Assembly: GCA_015062525.1 (NCBI GenBank)
Contig: SUUM01000001.1
Coordinates: 1-64,000, forward strand
Source: Alphaproteobacteria bacterium
Lineage (GTDB): Bacteria; Pseudomonadota; Alphaproteobacteria; Rs-D84
Direction: 5' to 3'
DNA length: 64,000 bases
Under the pieces are notes generated by a model, which saw nothing but the letters and a program-made list of their open reading frames with translations, did not search any database and was not told the DNA's origin. The position numbers were made by a program, and so were the translations under genes. Below, piece after piece: positions 18,698-30,589 of this stretch; the stretch's first letter is position 1; every line of letters starts with the position of its first letter.

Positions 18698-21600
18698 TTA
18701 ACCTTCCCCATTTTCTTTGACAACCGGTTTGTTCAGCATTGCAAACTGTGCGATATGCTTTTTTAATTCACTTTTATACGCATTATTTGCCTTGGCCATA
18801 TCAACCAGTTTATTAAACTGTGGATTTACCGCACGTGCCGCACCAAAGCGCGATTCTGTTTTCAAGAAATCTTCCAACGGCAAAGGATTATCAACACTGG
18901 AATCCATTGTTAATGGATTATGTCCATCCGCAATCAGGCGCGGATCAAATCGGAACAATGGCCATGCACCGGTCTGAACCATCTGCATCTGGTGTTCCAC
19001 CCCATTTTGCAACGCGAACCCATGCGCGATACACGGCGCATACGCCAATATAATTGATGGCCCATTAAATGATGCCGCTTCGCGGAATGCGCGTATTGCC
19101 TGGGCCTGGTTTGCCCCCAGCGCAATCTGCGCAACATACGCGCCACTCATCATCGCAATCATACCCAAATCTTTTTTGGCATGATTCTTGCCACCAATTG
19201 CAAACTTCATACTGGCGCCAAACGGTGTGGACTTAGATTGCTGACCACCGGTATTCGAATACCCTTCGGTATCAAGCACCAGTATATTCACATTTTCACC
19301 ACTATGTAATATATGGTCAACACCACCATAGCCAATATCATACGCCCAACCGTCGCCACCAATAATCCATACGGATTTATCAACCACTTCACCAATCAGG
19401 CTTTCCGCCAGACGCGCGCGTGGCCCATCAATTTTCGCCAACTGTGCGCGCAACTCTGTTTCCAGCGCACGCTGTTTTACCGCATCTGTTTCATCGAATA
19501 TACCCTCTACATCATCAATTCCCAATTCGAACAACAGCGCACGCAGGTTATCGCGCTTCTGATTCAATGCCAAACGCATACCCAAACCATATTCCGCATT
19601 ATCTTCGAACAGCGAATTCGACCACGCCGGTCCACGACCATTTGCATCGCGTGTCCATGGTGTTGTCGGCAAATTCGCCCCATAAATCGATGAACATCCC
19701 GTAGCATTGGCAACCACCATACGTTCCCCAAACAGGTGCGACAACAACTTTACATACGGTGTTTCACCACATCCCGCACACGCGCCCGGGAATTCAAAGT
19801 AATGTGGCAACAATTCCACATGCTTTGGAATATTCAGGTTTAATTTTTCGCGTGGAATATCCGGCAATTTTTTCGCCGCATTAAATGCCGCCTGATTATC
19901 TGCCATTACATCGCGTGCCGGCACCATAGACAACGCCCCCATCGGACAATTTTTCACACAAACATTACATCCCGTACAATCCGCCGGCGAAATATTGATT
20001 GTGAAATACATATCTGGCCCCAACTCGGGTGTCTTCATTGGCACAACCTTGATACCACGGGCGCGTGCTTCTTCTACCTGATCTGCGGTCAAGGCTTTAA
20101 TCCGAATAACCGCGTGTGGGCACAGCATAGAACATTTTCCACACTGAATACATTTATCAATATCAACGGTTGCGACACGTTCTGAAATCGCACGCTTTTC
20201 GTATTTAGACGTACCAACTGGGTATTGCCCCGCGCCAAATTCACCGTCCACACGGAAACGCGAAACCGGAATAGCATCACCACGTTGCGCCGCCATTTCG
20301 CCCAACGTTCCCGCAATTTCCGCCGGTGCATCCAATGTCATGGCCGGGACAAAATCTGGGGCAAAGTTCGATACAGATGACGGCATATCAAATTTATGTA
20401 AAAATTCCGCAGCCCTGTCCACCGCCGCCCAGTTTGCCTGAACAACATCCATACCTTTCTTTTTATATGTTTTCTCGATTGCAGCCTTGGCACTGATTGC
20501 GGCCTGGGCCGGGTCGATAACGTTCGTCAAATTAAAGAAATTCAACATAATAAATGTATTTATACGATTACCCAATCCCAATTCCGTCGCCGCGCGATTC
20601 GCATCCAAGAAATACACATTCGCACGAATCCGCATCAAATGTTCCTGGGTATCACGCGGTAAATTCGCAAACGCAACATCCGGCGCCATGGACGTATTAA
20701 TCATAACGGTGCCACCCGCACGCAGGCCACGAAATACATCAAAACGTTGTGCAATCATAAAGTTTGAAACGCTGATAAAATCCGCCACTTCGACCAAATA
20801 TTGACTTTTAATCGGCGCATCTGAAAACCGAATATGTGATGCGGTCAACCCACCTGATTTCTTGGAATCATACACGGCATATGATTGAGGATACAAATCA
20901 GAATTTTCACCAACAATTTTTACGATATTTTTTACAGCCCCAACGGTACCATCACTGCCGATACCGTATAAAATAGCGGTTTTGAAATTTGGATCCTCGA
21001 CCGTAAACGCGGGGTCGGTCTGCAAAGACAATCCAGACAAATCATCATCAATACCAACGGTAAAATTATGATGTAATTGCCCCCGCATCAGGTTTTCATA
21101 AATCGCCTTAACATCTCTTGGTTTAAATTCCTTGGACCCCAGACCATATCGCCCGCCAAACACGGCAACACCATCCGCCACAACCGACTTTACATCCTGG
21201 CACAGCGGTTCACCAATACTGCCTGGTTCCTTGGTTCGATCCAAAACCGCGATTGCACGCACAGATTTTGGCAACGCACGACGAAACGCGTCCACCGGGA
21301 ACGGACGATACAAATGCACCTTGACCAACCCCAAACCACGTGGCAAATGTGGCAGTGTTTCTTCTATTGTCTCACACGCGCTGCCCATGGCGACAATAAC
21401 AAATTCCGCGTTTTCATCCCCCACATAATCGACCAAGTTATACCTGCGACCCGTAAGTTCCGCAAATTCATCCATACATTCTTGGACGATTTCCGGCGTT
21501 TTTTCATACAATGGATTTGCCGCTTCGCGCCCCTGGAAATAAACATCCGGATTTTGGGCGGTTCCGCGAATTGTTGGTTTATCCGGTGTCATACCACGCG

Positions 21601-22207
21601 CACGATTTTCCAGCACCAATTTTTCAGGAATCATTTTTTCCAGCACTTCATCCGGTATTCGCGTCAGGCGTGATTCTTCGTGGCTGGTACGGAACCCATC
21701 AAAGAAATGTAAAAACGGCACACGCGCCCGCAACGTTGCCGCATGCGCAATTGCCGCCATATCATGTGCCTGTTGAACATTATGTGATGATAGCATCGCA
21801 AACCCGGTCGAACGCACCGACATAACATCGCTGTGATCGCCAAAAATAGACAACGCATGTGTCGCCAGCGCACGCGCCGCCACATGCATAACAAACGGTG
21901 TCTGTTCGCCCGCAATTTTATACATATTCGGAATCATCAACAATAATCCCTGGGACGCAGTAAATGTAGTTGCCAAGCTGCCCATCTGCAACGCACCATG
22001 CATTGCACCGGCCGCGCCCGCTTCGGATTGCATTTCGATAATCTGTGGAATTGCGCCCCAAATATTCTTTTTATGCTGGAATGACCATTCATCCGCCAAT
22101 TCCCCCATAGTACTGCTTGGGGTGATTGGATAAATCGCCGCAAAATCAACACATCTGTACGCAACATCCGCCGCGGCCCAGTTTCCATCAACAATCAACT
22201 TTGACAT
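18698..22207 (-). CDS. nifJ: Pyruvate:ferredoxin (flavodoxin) oxidoreductase
   Basis: 1169 aa; YPITPSSTMGELADEW; two 4Fe-4S motifs CIQCGKCSMLCPH and CTGCNVCVKNCP; GDGWAYDIGYGG. Confidence 0.97.
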   Translation of the reverse strand: MSKLIVDGNWAAADVAYRCVDFAAIYPITPSSTMGELADEWSFQHKKNIWGAIPQIIEMQSEAGAAGAMHGALQMGSLATTFTASQGLLLMIPNMYKIAGEQTPFVMHVAARALATHALSIFGDHSDVMSVRSTGFAMLSSHNVQQAHDMAAIAHAATLRARVPFLHFFDGFRTSHEESRLTRIPDEVLEKMIPEKLVLENRARGMTPDKPTIRGTAQNPDVYFQGREAANPLYEKTPEIVQECMDEFAELTGRRYNLVDYVGDENAEFVIVAMGSACETIEETLPHLPRGLGLVKVHLYRPFPVDAFRRALPKSVRAIAVLDRTKEPGSIGEPLCQDVKSVVADGVAVFGGRYGLGSKEFKPRDVKAIYENLMRGQLHHNFTVGIDDDLSGLSLQTDPAFTVEDPNFKTAILYGIGSDGTVGAVKNIVKIVGENSDLYPQSYAVYDSKKSGGLTASHIRFSDAPIKSQYLVEVADFISVSNFMIAQRFDVFRGLRAGGTVMINTSMAPDVAFANLPRDTQEHLMRIRANVYFLDANRAATELGLGNRINTFIMLNFFNLTNVIDPAQAAISAKAAIEKTYKKKGMDVVQANWAAVDRAAEFLHKFDMPSSVSNFAPDFVPAMTLDAPAEIAGTLGEMAAQRGDAIPVSRFRVDGEFGAGQYPVGTSKYEKRAISERVATVDIDKCIQCGKCSMLCPHAVIRIKALTADQVEEARARGIKVVPMKTPELGPDMYFTINISPADCTGCNVCVKNCPMGALSMVPARDVMADNQAAFNAAKKLPDIPREKLNLNIPKHVELLPHYFEFPGACAGCGETPYVKLLSHLFGERMVVANATGCSSIYGANLPTTPWTRDANGRGPAWSNSLFEDNAEYGLGMRLALNQKRDNLRALLFELGIDDVEGIFDETDAVKQRALETELRAQLAKIDGPRARLAESLIGEVVDKSVWIIGGDGWAYDIGYGGVDHILHSGENVNILVLDTEGYSNTGGQQSKSTPFGASMKFAIGGKNHAKKDLGMIAMMSGAYVAQIALGANQAQAIRAFREAASFNGPSIILAYAPCIAHGFALQNGVEHQMQMVQTGAWPLFRFDPRLIADGHNPLTMDSSVDNPLPLEDFLKTESRFGAARAVNPQFNKLVDMAKANNAYKSELKKHIAQFAMLNKPVVKENGEG

Positions 22208-22319
22208 AATAACTTTCCTTTACCGTTAAACACAATGCCACAATTGTACCCCTAAAATCCCACAATGGCAAGATTTATAAAATAAAAAAAAGAAAATCCC
22301 CACGAATGGGGGATTAAAT

Positions 22320-24890
22320 TTACATTTGAATATCTTCACATTTTTCAACTGGTTCTGATTCGGTACAATTCATCTCGTTTTTCGCACCTATCCCCAGGAA
22401 CCCCTTCTTGTTAACCGAGCTGCAACTCTTGGTAACAGTTGATGTACAATAATGACAAATGCGTGTATCACGATTAAACACAGACCACATTTCGCGTGTG
22501 CCACTTGGCAGGCTAACCTTCACCTTGTTTGACCCTAAACCAGTAAAGGAATTTACCACTTCCGAGAACTTAGAAACCCCCGCAGTAGTATCCAAAACAG
22601 CATCACCACCAGTTGCCGAAGAACCACGTCCACCCTGGGCTAATAAAGTGTTATCCAAACCACTGCCAACATCATAACTAATTGCATACGGCGGGGTCAA
22701 CTCAGTCGACATTTGCCCCCCCCCAACAGGTGCCCCACCACTAACAGGCATCATCTGACACATATACTGCGCAACATCAGCAGACGCATCCTTGGACGCA
22801 TCGGCAACAGCCTTGTTAAATTTAGCATTATAATTATTTTGTGCCTGACGCAGGGCAGATGTTGCAATCTGCATTTTAACCTGGTTCAACAGGTTCGGAA
22901 AGCGTGCCGTTGTTTTCTGGTTTTTATTCCCTGTAATCTGGGATAAATCACGCCCATTTACACAGAACTGAATTTCCGGATCCTGTTCAATCATTTCGAT
23001 TGTACGATTGATTGTACCTGCAATATTATTCAATTCCTCTTCTATGGTTGCGATTATGGCTTCGGAATTTGGAACACCGGCATTACGCTGACGAATTTGG
23101 GCCAAATATTCCCCAACACCGATTTCACCCGGCCCCAGTTGGACTGTTCCGCCTTCGCCATCATCAACGGTACGCCCCGTCGCATCCCCCATCTTGATTG
23201 AGCCAAACGAAATCATCCCCGTCACACGATATACGTTACCATCCTTTTGCGAACGAACGCTACCTGCACCAATGGTATCATCGGCGGCAAATTTATTACA
23301 GTCGGTGGTACTGCCACAAACCTCGGCCATTTTGCGATCAACTAATTCCTGGCACTGGTCCAAGGCCGCATTATCTATGTTCAAATACAATCCCATCAAC
23401 ATAGAATCCAAATCATCCATTGAAAACTCCGGATTATTCGCCTTGCAGACAACCAAACTGTCAATCGGACAAATATCGTGGATATAATCATAATCCATAC
23501 CAATACAGTTCTGGAAATTTTCCCCACAACGCGTATCGGCGGTAAAGCAATCTTTAACTTCCTGGGTACATGCGTCCACGCGCATTGCCGCCAATTTATC
23601 AACGACATACCCCCAGATTAATGGTTCCATACGTTCACATGGGTCGATTTCCACCTTGCAGAAACTGCGCGCCATATCGGGACGGGACAAACATGCATCC
23701 ATCGTATCAACCCCCTTGCCTGCAATATCATCCCTGCACGCCTTTTGAATACATGATGAAATATTGGTCAAACAAGACTGACGGAATTTTGATTCGGCCG
23801 CACTTTCAGCAACCTTAATTGTTGGCGCGGCCTCTCTCAAAAATGCCGGCCACACCATATCACGCACGGCAACACATTGTCCCAATACATTTTCACAAAT
23901 GGTGCGTTTGGCACTTAAAACCTCCATAGTCGATGCGGTAATATCATATACATCAACCGTTGCAACCTTGGTACCGGCGGTGCTGGTTGCCTGATTATTT
24001 TGCATATTTTCAGACGCAATTGTTGCGACACAGTTTTCCCAATTCTCGCCACAGGCATCTTCTGTCTGCATACATTTTTTGAATTGAACCATACATTGCC
24101 CCAAATCATATTTGTTGGCGGCATCAAAACTTTCTTTCAGCGCGGCACGCACATCCGCATTTGCATCCGCAAGTGCTAATTCTGCCTCGGCACGCTTGGC
24201 GGCAATACTGTTTTCATACCCCTTGCAGTCCGATGTAATCTGACGTGAATACATATTGCGCAACAACACCATATCAGATGCGCAATCCTGGGGAACTTGT
24301 TCCAAACAAATCTCTTCGGCCGCCTTGTACAAAGAAGCACCCGTCAATTCTGAAAAATCAACCCCGCTGGACCCCCAAATGCTTTCTTCTTCGTCCTCGT
24401 CATAGTTTGTTTCCCACAACGCCATTAAATCAGCACGTTTTTTTTCTTTGGAATCTGCGACAACATCAATGTCATCAATTTCCTTCAAGTTCCCATCCGC
24501 ATCATATTCACGCGTTCCCGTGAACACAATATCCGCCTGGGCACCTAATTTTACTTTTTCAACTTCTTCGGTCGCGATTCGTTCTGCTTTTGTTAAAATT
24601 TCTTGAATCTCGGAAAACTCTTTATCATATTTGATACTTAAATCACTGCATGCACAACTGCCACCTGATTCATTTTCAGAAATACAAAACTGGTCCATAC
24701 AGCCATAGTACGCATCATAACATGCCTGGTCATAGAGTCCCGACGCATCCGTTTTGGTCCGAACCGACGTCCCCTTTTGAATTGCCGATTGCTTGCTGAC
24801 CTTTTTAGTGGCGGCCGACACTTCATACCCCGGCACAACCACCAATGCACCAATAACCAAACACAATATAAAGCGACTTGTTTTAAACAT
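22320..24890 (-). CDS. Large secreted Cys-rich protein, CMDxFC family member 2
   Basis: YDQACYDAYYGCMDQFCISENESGGSCACSD; YDLGQCMVQFKKCMQTEDACGENWENC; CENVLGQCVAVRDMVW; C-terminal CEDIQM. Confidence 0.87.
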   Translation of the reverse strand: MFKTSRFILCLVIGALVVVPGYEVSAATKKVSKQSAIQKGTSVRTKTDASGLYDQACYDAYYGCMDQFCISENESGGSCACSDLSIKYDKEFSEIQEILTKAERIATEEVEKVKLGAQADIVFTGTREYDADGNLKEIDDIDVVADSKEKKRADLMALWETNYDEDEEESIWGSSGVDFSELTGASLYKAAEEICLEQVPQDCASDMVLLRNMYSRQITSDCKGYENSIAAKRAEAELALADANADVRAALKESFDAANKYDLGQCMVQFKKCMQTEDACGENWENCVATIASENMQNNQATSTAGTKVATVDVYDITASTMEVLSAKRTICENVLGQCVAVRDMVWPAFLREAAPTIKVAESAAESKFRQSCLTNISSCIQKACRDDIAGKGVDTMDACLSRPDMARSFCKVEIDPCERMEPLIWGYVVDKLAAMRVDACTQEVKDCFTADTRCGENFQNCIGMDYDYIHDICPIDSLVVCKANNPEFSMDDLDSMLMGLYLNIDNAALDQCQELVDRKMAEVCGSTTDCNKFAADDTIGAGSVRSQKDGNVYRVTGMISFGSIKMGDATGRTVDDGEGGTVQLGPGEIGVGEYLAQIRQRNAGVPNSEAIIATIEEELNNIAGTINRTIEMIEQDPEIQFCVNGRDLSQITGNKNQKTTARFPNLLNQVKMQIATSALRQAQNNYNAKFNKAVADASKDASADVAQYMCQMMPVSGGAPVGGGQMSTELTPPYAISYDVGSGLDNTLLAQGGRGSSATGGDAVLDTTAGVSKFSEVVNSFTGLGSNKVKVSLPSGTREMWSVFNRDTRICHYCTSTVTKSCSSVNKKGFLGIGAKNEMNCTESEPVEKCEDIQM

Positions 24891-24916
24891 CTTGACTCTC
24901 TCCCTATAATGTCGAC

Positions 24917-27079
24917 TTACATATTCACGTCTTCACAGCTTTCAATTTCCTGACAGAATTCTTCTTCACCTGCGGCCATCATTCCCATAAGGCCACCACC
25001 AACCGCGCCGACCACACCACCGATGGCTGTACCCCAACCTGGTGTCACCATAGTTCCAGCGGCGGCCCCAGCCGACAATCCACCCGCGGCACCTTTTGCA
25101 AACCCCGTCCCCTTGGTTTCACCGCCGGTTTCACAAACCCGTTGCATGCGACAAACATGGCAATTACGCAAAGACGGCTCAAACGACACACTGCGGATAT
25201 AACTATAATTTTTATCTGACTTATCTGGTGTTTCAACCTTGTATGTCGCATAGCAATTCTTTTCCGCTTCTTCCAAATCCTGTTGACGCGACAGCTCGGC
25301 AATCTTAGATTCCAATTCACGCATCGCACGATTTTCTGCGCCAATTTCCGCAATCAACTTGGCCGTGTTAAATACACTGTCCCCCAGACTTCTGCGTCCG
25401 GCCGGTTTTTTTGCATCCGCACACGCCGAAATCGTCATATCTTTTTCAAACTGCTTAAAGAATTCATTAACCGCTGCCTTGGAATTATCGCGCACCCGAA
25501 CACGCAACTCAACCATAGATGCTTCATCCGCTGGGATTTCGGTCAACCCCATAACCGTATCATCCGATGGCAAACACGACATATCAGTTCCGCAAACCTT
25601 GCCCAATTGTTCACCAAAATGATTGATACAACCCTGCATCATCTGATAATCCATCTGCAGCACCGCCGCCGACACAATAATATCAAACTGGGTTTCGTTC
25701 TTACATGATGGAAATGCATTCTGTGGACACATCGCAATAATTTCCGACGTCTTCTTGCCTACACATTCTGGCGCGGTAAAGTTTTCACCACACTTATCAC
25801 GCAGACAAGCATCAACATCATTTTGACAAAACTGCGTCCGCAGATACCCCAACTTGTCATTAACAACCGCTTTCAAGCCCGGAATCATTGCATCGCATTC
25901 ATCAATAATCGGACAAACACCCGCCGCCACATTAACATCGGTCAAGCATGCCGAATTAGTCGCGGTTGAACAACCATCTTCCAGACACACCTGAATTTGT
26001 GCCAAACACGTCTGACGACGATATTTGTCTGCATACTTTGCCGCATCAACCAAGATTGCTTCGGATTCTGCCTCCCAATCCTGTAAAACATAATCCTTGA
26101 CCGCCATACATTGGTCCAGAACATTTTCGCACGCATTTGCGCGACGCCCCAACAAATCTGCATCCAGACAGTTTTCAAAATTTGCGCCACATCCACCCTT
26201 GTCCGCAATACATGAACGATACGCCAACAAACATTCCCCACGGTTATATTTATTTGTCGTATCCAGCATTGCCAGGCGCGCCTGACGAACCGCAGCCTCG
26301 GCCGTACGCTTATTTGATTGTGCATTTGATTTTTGTTCCGCCAAATAAGAACTGAACGATTTACAATCAGCCACAATCTGGCGCGAATACAGCATTTCTT
26401 CCATCTCCGCCTTGTCACCACAGGCCTCTAATTCTGTGGCACAATATTCCGCCGCCATCGCATACAATCCATCGCCAATATCAGCATCGGAATCCAATGA
26501 TTCTTCATCAACCGAACCACCATTTAACCATTCTGAAAAACTAAGCCCCGACGCCCGTGAACTTTTTTTTGCGGCCTCACTTTCCCCAAATACCAGACGC
26601 GCCTTGGCCCCTAATTGTTCACGTTCCACACCTTCGGTATATAACTTATCCGCCTCTTCCTGAATTTTTTGTATTTCCTGAATCAATTCTTTTGATTGAT
26701 TTATATTTGACGAACACGCACAACGATAGCCCTCGGATTCATCCAGCAAACAAAATTCATCCATACACGCCCGATACGCATCACGACAATTTGCAGAATT
26801 TGGCACCGGCGAAGCCTGTGTCACTACATCTTCATCAACATCCTCAACGACATATTCTTCACCCCCCACCTCTTCTTCCACGGCAGATGCGTTTTTCACA
26901 GTCATGGTTGGATTTACCTTTGCCCCCGCCAAAGACGAAACATTCGCACTAACATTCGGCGAACGCATCCCCGCCATAGACACACGTTGAACCCCAACAC
27001 GTGCATTATCGCTGCGCGCAACCGCGAACGAAACGCCAGGAATCAAAACCAACAAAGTCACAAGAATTCTTGTTTTCAT
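24917..27079 (-). CDS. Large secreted Cys-rich protein, CMDxFC family member 3, glycine zipper near the C-terminus
   Basis: NCRDAYRACMDEFCLLDESEGYRCACSS; YNRGECLLAYRSCIADKGGCGANFENC; GGVVGAVGGGLMGMMAAG; C-terminal CEDVNM. Start at internal MKTRILV. Confidence 0.87.
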   Translation of the reverse strand: MKTRILVTLLVLIPGVSFAVARSDNARVGVQRVSMAGMRSPNVSANVSSLAGAKVNPTMTVKNASAVEEEVGGEEYVVEDVDEDVVTQASPVPNSANCRDAYRACMDEFCLLDESEGYRCACSSNINQSKELIQEIQKIQEEADKLYTEGVEREQLGAKARLVFGESEAAKKSSRASGLSFSEWLNGGSVDEESLDSDADIGDGLYAMAAEYCATELEACGDKAEMEEMLYSRQIVADCKSFSSYLAEQKSNAQSNKRTAEAAVRQARLAMLDTTNKYNRGECLLAYRSCIADKGGCGANFENCLDADLLGRRANACENVLDQCMAVKDYVLQDWEAESEAILVDAAKYADKYRRQTCLAQIQVCLEDGCSTATNSACLTDVNVAAGVCPIIDECDAMIPGLKAVVNDKLGYLRTQFCQNDVDACLRDKCGENFTAPECVGKKTSEIIAMCPQNAFPSCKNETQFDIIVSAAVLQMDYQMMQGCINHFGEQLGKVCGTDMSCLPSDDTVMGLTEIPADEASMVELRVRVRDNSKAAVNEFFKQFEKDMTISACADAKKPAGRRSLGDSVFNTAKLIAEIGAENRAMRELESKIAELSRQQDLEEAEKNCYATYKVETPDKSDKNYSYIRSVSFEPSLRNCHVCRMQRVCETGGETKGTGFAKGAAGGLSAGAAAGTMVTPGWGTAIGGVVGAVGGGLMGMMAAGEEEFCQEIESCEDVNM

Positions 27080-27219
27080 AAAATCCACCCTACATAGTTT
27101 GTACATTATTTTATCAAATCCAGACCACATTCACAAGGAAATAAAAAAAACTTGCTTTTTTATTCAAAAACAAATATCATATTACCCAGAAAATTGTGAA
27201 AAATCTAAGGGTTAAATTC

Positions 27220-27465
27220 ATGGCAAAAGACGATGTAATGGTTTTCAGTGGCACTGTCGAAGACAAACTGCCCAACACTATGTTCCGTGTAAAATTGGAA
27301 AACGGACATGAAATTTTGGCAACCGTCTGCGGCAAAATGCGCAAGGCACGCATCTGGGTTAACGTCGGCGAACGCGTTCGCGTTGAAATGACACCATACG
27401 ATTTGGACAAGGGGCGCATAACATTTGTTGAACGTAATCGCCCTACAACTGAAAATGCAAATTAA
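27220..27465 (+). CDS. infA: Translation initiation factor IF-1
   Basis: [69 protein letters not shown]. Confidence 0.95.
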   Translation: MAKDDVMVFSGTVEDKLPNTMFRVKLENGHEILATVCGKMRKARIWVNVGERVRVEMTPYDLDKGRITFVERNRPTTENAN

Positions 27466-27538
27466 AAAATGCCCCAAACGGGGCATTTTTTTATTGGAAC
27501 AAGCCCACATTTTTGATAACATATATTTATATCAAAGG

Positions 27539-30019
27539 ATGAGAAAGGTTATATACCTCATAACTGCGCTTTTTATTGGTGTCGGTATTGCCGACGCCGC
27601 TGTTCGTGATGCAAATTCCATATCACGCGACACAACAAAAAACACTACTGCGCGGGACACCACCACGAAAAACATAACCGCGCGCAACACCACTAAAAAC
27701 ACAGTTTCCCGCACGGCAACAACCGCGCGCACAAATTCACGTACTGCAACAACCGCGCGCGTCGCAAAACCCACAATCAACGCACGCAACGCGACCACGA
27801 ACAAAATCGCACGCGCCACCATCCCCGCAACTGCCCGCGCCGGCACGCGCTCTGCCCGCGCAACAACAACAATGAACACAATACATTCAAATACATTCGG
27901 CACAGGTTATAACACATGTCGCGATGCATACTTTACATGCATGGACCAATTTTGCGGTACCGCAAACGACACATATCGCCGTTGCATATGTTCATCTAAA
28001 CTGTCTGAAATCCAATCACGCGAACGCGCCCTGTCCAAAGCATCGGACCAATTATCGGATTTTCATAACCTGAATATGTCGGTCATAGATAAAACCGCGG
28101 CCGAGGTTCAAGCCATGACATCTGCCACCACCGGCGAATACACCCAATCAATATCGAACGACAAATCCGCGGCCGCATCTCAACTTGCCGGCATAAGCGA
28201 TGTTTTATCAAAAACAAAAAATAAATCCCTGTCAACCCAGGGCACACTTGACATCGCTGGCAACATAAATGAAATCTGGGCAACAACGGACCTGACCGGC
28301 GGCACAAACATCGCCAACCTTACGGGCGAGGCTTTATACAATGCCGTTCACGCCCAATGTTCCCAATTAGTCATAGATAAATGCCCAGACCAAACAACAC
28401 AAACAATGGTCGTATCTGCATACGGCATGTACATCGAAAACGATTGCTCGATGTTAATAAATACACTTGACAAAAAACTGACAAACGCGAACGCCAATAT
28501 ACGCGAAAGCGAACGCGAAATGAACATTGCACGACTTGAAAATTATAACACCCACAATTCCACATCAATCAACGACTGTATCGCCCAGGTGCGCGCCGAC
28601 ATTACCGCCGACACCGCATGCGGAACAGATTATGTACATTGTCTGGATATAACGGGTCGCTATCTTAACATTGAAACAGGCGAACCTATTTACAGTCCAA
28701 ACTTTTACCAACTTGAATCCCAGTTGTCATTGGCGGGCGACGTCCTGACGAACGAAACAAATCGCCTATTGGTTACGGAATTAAACAAAAAGCGCAGCTA
28801 TGCATCACGCGGTTTGGACACATGTCGCGATATTGCTGACGCAGTTTGGGACGAATTCATGCGCCAAGCAATCAGCGAAATATACCAGGGTCAACAGGAA
28901 CGCATCCGCACCGTTAAAAACGAATGTCTGGATGTGGTAAATACTTGCTATGACCAACAAAGCCAATCCCTAAAAGATTTTAGCAACATCAAAGAACAAT
29001 TATTATTGGGTTCACGACTGGAACTGTCCGAAGAAATGTGTCGCGAAAAACTGGACACATGCAGCAATCTATACGGTGGCGGGGCCCACGGCATGGCAGA
29101 ATTATTGGCCACAATGTATAACATCACCAGCCAAACAATTGCTAAATCATGCCAGACCATACTCCAAGATTACGCACGCGACCTGTGTGCAGTCCACAGC
29201 AATGACAGTCTGCACACATACCCATACACATGTCGCATATATACACCCGGCGAACAAAGATTTGCCGCCATTCCCGAATGTAACAAACGCACACAAAACA
29301 ACAAAACAAATATTAAAAATAATAATTCGGACACCGAATCCTCATGTGCAAACATAAAAAAATACACATCCTGTAAAGAAGGCTATTTTATGACCCTGAA
29401 CGGCATATATAACGGCACCCCAACGGTCGGAAACACGTGCAGCCCATGCAATACTGGTTGCGAATGCGCCGGTGGCACCGCAGACCAAGTTTGCCAAACC
29501 GACACCACACCCGATACAGCAGAAACAAATTTATGTGGCGACGACTATGTGGGCAGTCTTTATCACAAACTTGCGCGCTATGCCATGCAGGCATGCGTCC
29601 GCCCATCAGAGCCCTCAAAACCAGATTCTCAAATACCAGCAACCGTATTACAAGACATCAATGTTGTTATGGACCAAATTCGCATAGATATGGCGAAAAC
29701 GTTATCCGCCGAATGTGAACGACTGGACGGCATATGGGTTAATACCGTATGGGTGAACAAATTAAAAGAACTCACATGTTTTGACGGTCAATGTTTCACT
29801 CAGGTAACAAAACCCACACTAACACCAAGCCTCATTACTTCCAAAGAAATCGTTCCCACATTGCACACAACATTCTACAATGAAACATCATCTAATACCC
29901 AATGGGGATATTGTGCAACAAAAACGACCACAACAGACACAGCAGGCACAGAAGAAATCAAAAAAGAACAACCTACAAACGAAGCAGAATCATCCTCGCA
30001 AGATCAAACTGGGGAATAA
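27539..30019 (+). CDS. Large secreted Cys-rich protein, CMDxFC family member 4
   Basis: MRKVIYLITALFIGVGIADA signal; Thr/Arg/Asn-rich segment; YNTCRDAYFTCMDQFCGTANDTYRRCICSS. Confidence 0.85.
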   Translation: MRKVIYLITALFIGVGIADAAVRDANSISRDTTKNTTARDTTTKNITARNTTKNTVSRTATTARTNSRTATTARVAKPTINARNATTNKIARATIPATARAGTRSARATTTMNTIHSNTFGTGYNTCRDAYFTCMDQFCGTANDTYRRCICSSKLSEIQSRERALSKASDQLSDFHNLNMSVIDKTAAEVQAMTSATTGEYTQSISNDKSAAASQLAGISDVLSKTKNKSLSTQGTLDIAGNINEIWATTDLTGGTNIANLTGEALYNAVHAQCSQLVIDKCPDQTTQTMVVSAYGMYIENDCSMLINTLDKKLTNANANIRESEREMNIARLENYNTHNSTSINDCIAQVRADITADTACGTDYVHCLDITGRYLNIETGEPIYSPNFYQLESQLSLAGDVLTNETNRLLVTELNKKRSYASRGLDTCRDIADAVWDEFMRQAISEIYQGQQERIRTVKNECLDVVNTCYDQQSQSLKDFSNIKEQLLLGSRLELSEEMCREKLDTCSNLYGGGAHGMAELLATMYNITSQTIAKSCQTILQDYARDLCAVHSNDSLHTYPYTCRIYTPGEQRFAAIPECNKRTQNNKTNIKNNNSDTESSCANIKKYTSCKEGYFMTLNGIYNGTPTVGNTCSPCNTGCECAGGTADQVCQTDTTPDTAETNLCGDDYVGSLYHKLARYAMQACVRPSEPSKPDSQIPATVLQDINVVMDQIRIDMAKTLSAECERLDGIWVNTVWVNKLKELTCFDGQCFTQVTKPTLTPSLITSKEIVPTLHTTFYNETSSNTQWGYCATKTTTTDTAGTEEIKKEQPTNEAESSSQDQTGE

Positions 30020-30382
30020 CACCCTTGGACAAAAATCTGAGAAAATTTATATCAGCAATAAAAAACATATTGCCAACTGCTTTTTACTCATGACTATTTG
30101 CTCTTTAGATACAAGCAATTGTCGCACCGCAACATCACAGCAGCCACAAACTAGGGTTTACAGCCCTAACAGATTACTATTACGCAATAGACGCACCTAA
30201 ATGAATGGCCACCCGTGAACATGTACGCAACAGAACGCACATAAAAAAATGCACACCACAAACCGAACAAACAAAATATCACATTACATTGATAACTAAG
30301 ATTTTATCATGGTAAATATAAACAGAATTTTTTTACAAAAATTCTGTCATCCCGGTCTGCGCCGGTATGACAAGTGCTTTAA

Positions 30383-30460
30383 TTGCTCTTTTTATCTCGG
30401 CTGTGCTGTGCACAGACGGATGCTCTTTTTATCTCGGCTGTGCTGTGCACAGACGGATGC
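30383..30460. repeat. Tandem ~37-39 bp repeat (gctctttttatctcggctgtgctgtgcacagacggat)x2
   Basis: Two adjacent copies; single copies at ~59957 and ~60453. Confidence 0.88.
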
Positions 30461-30589
30461 ACTTACACTAACCACTAAAAAATCCCCCACCCGTGGGATT
30501 TTGTAACCAAAGTTCAAAGTGTAGTTACGGAATAAATTACTGGGATAAATAAAATGTTATTGCAACGTTTGTGTTTCAAGGAATTAAAA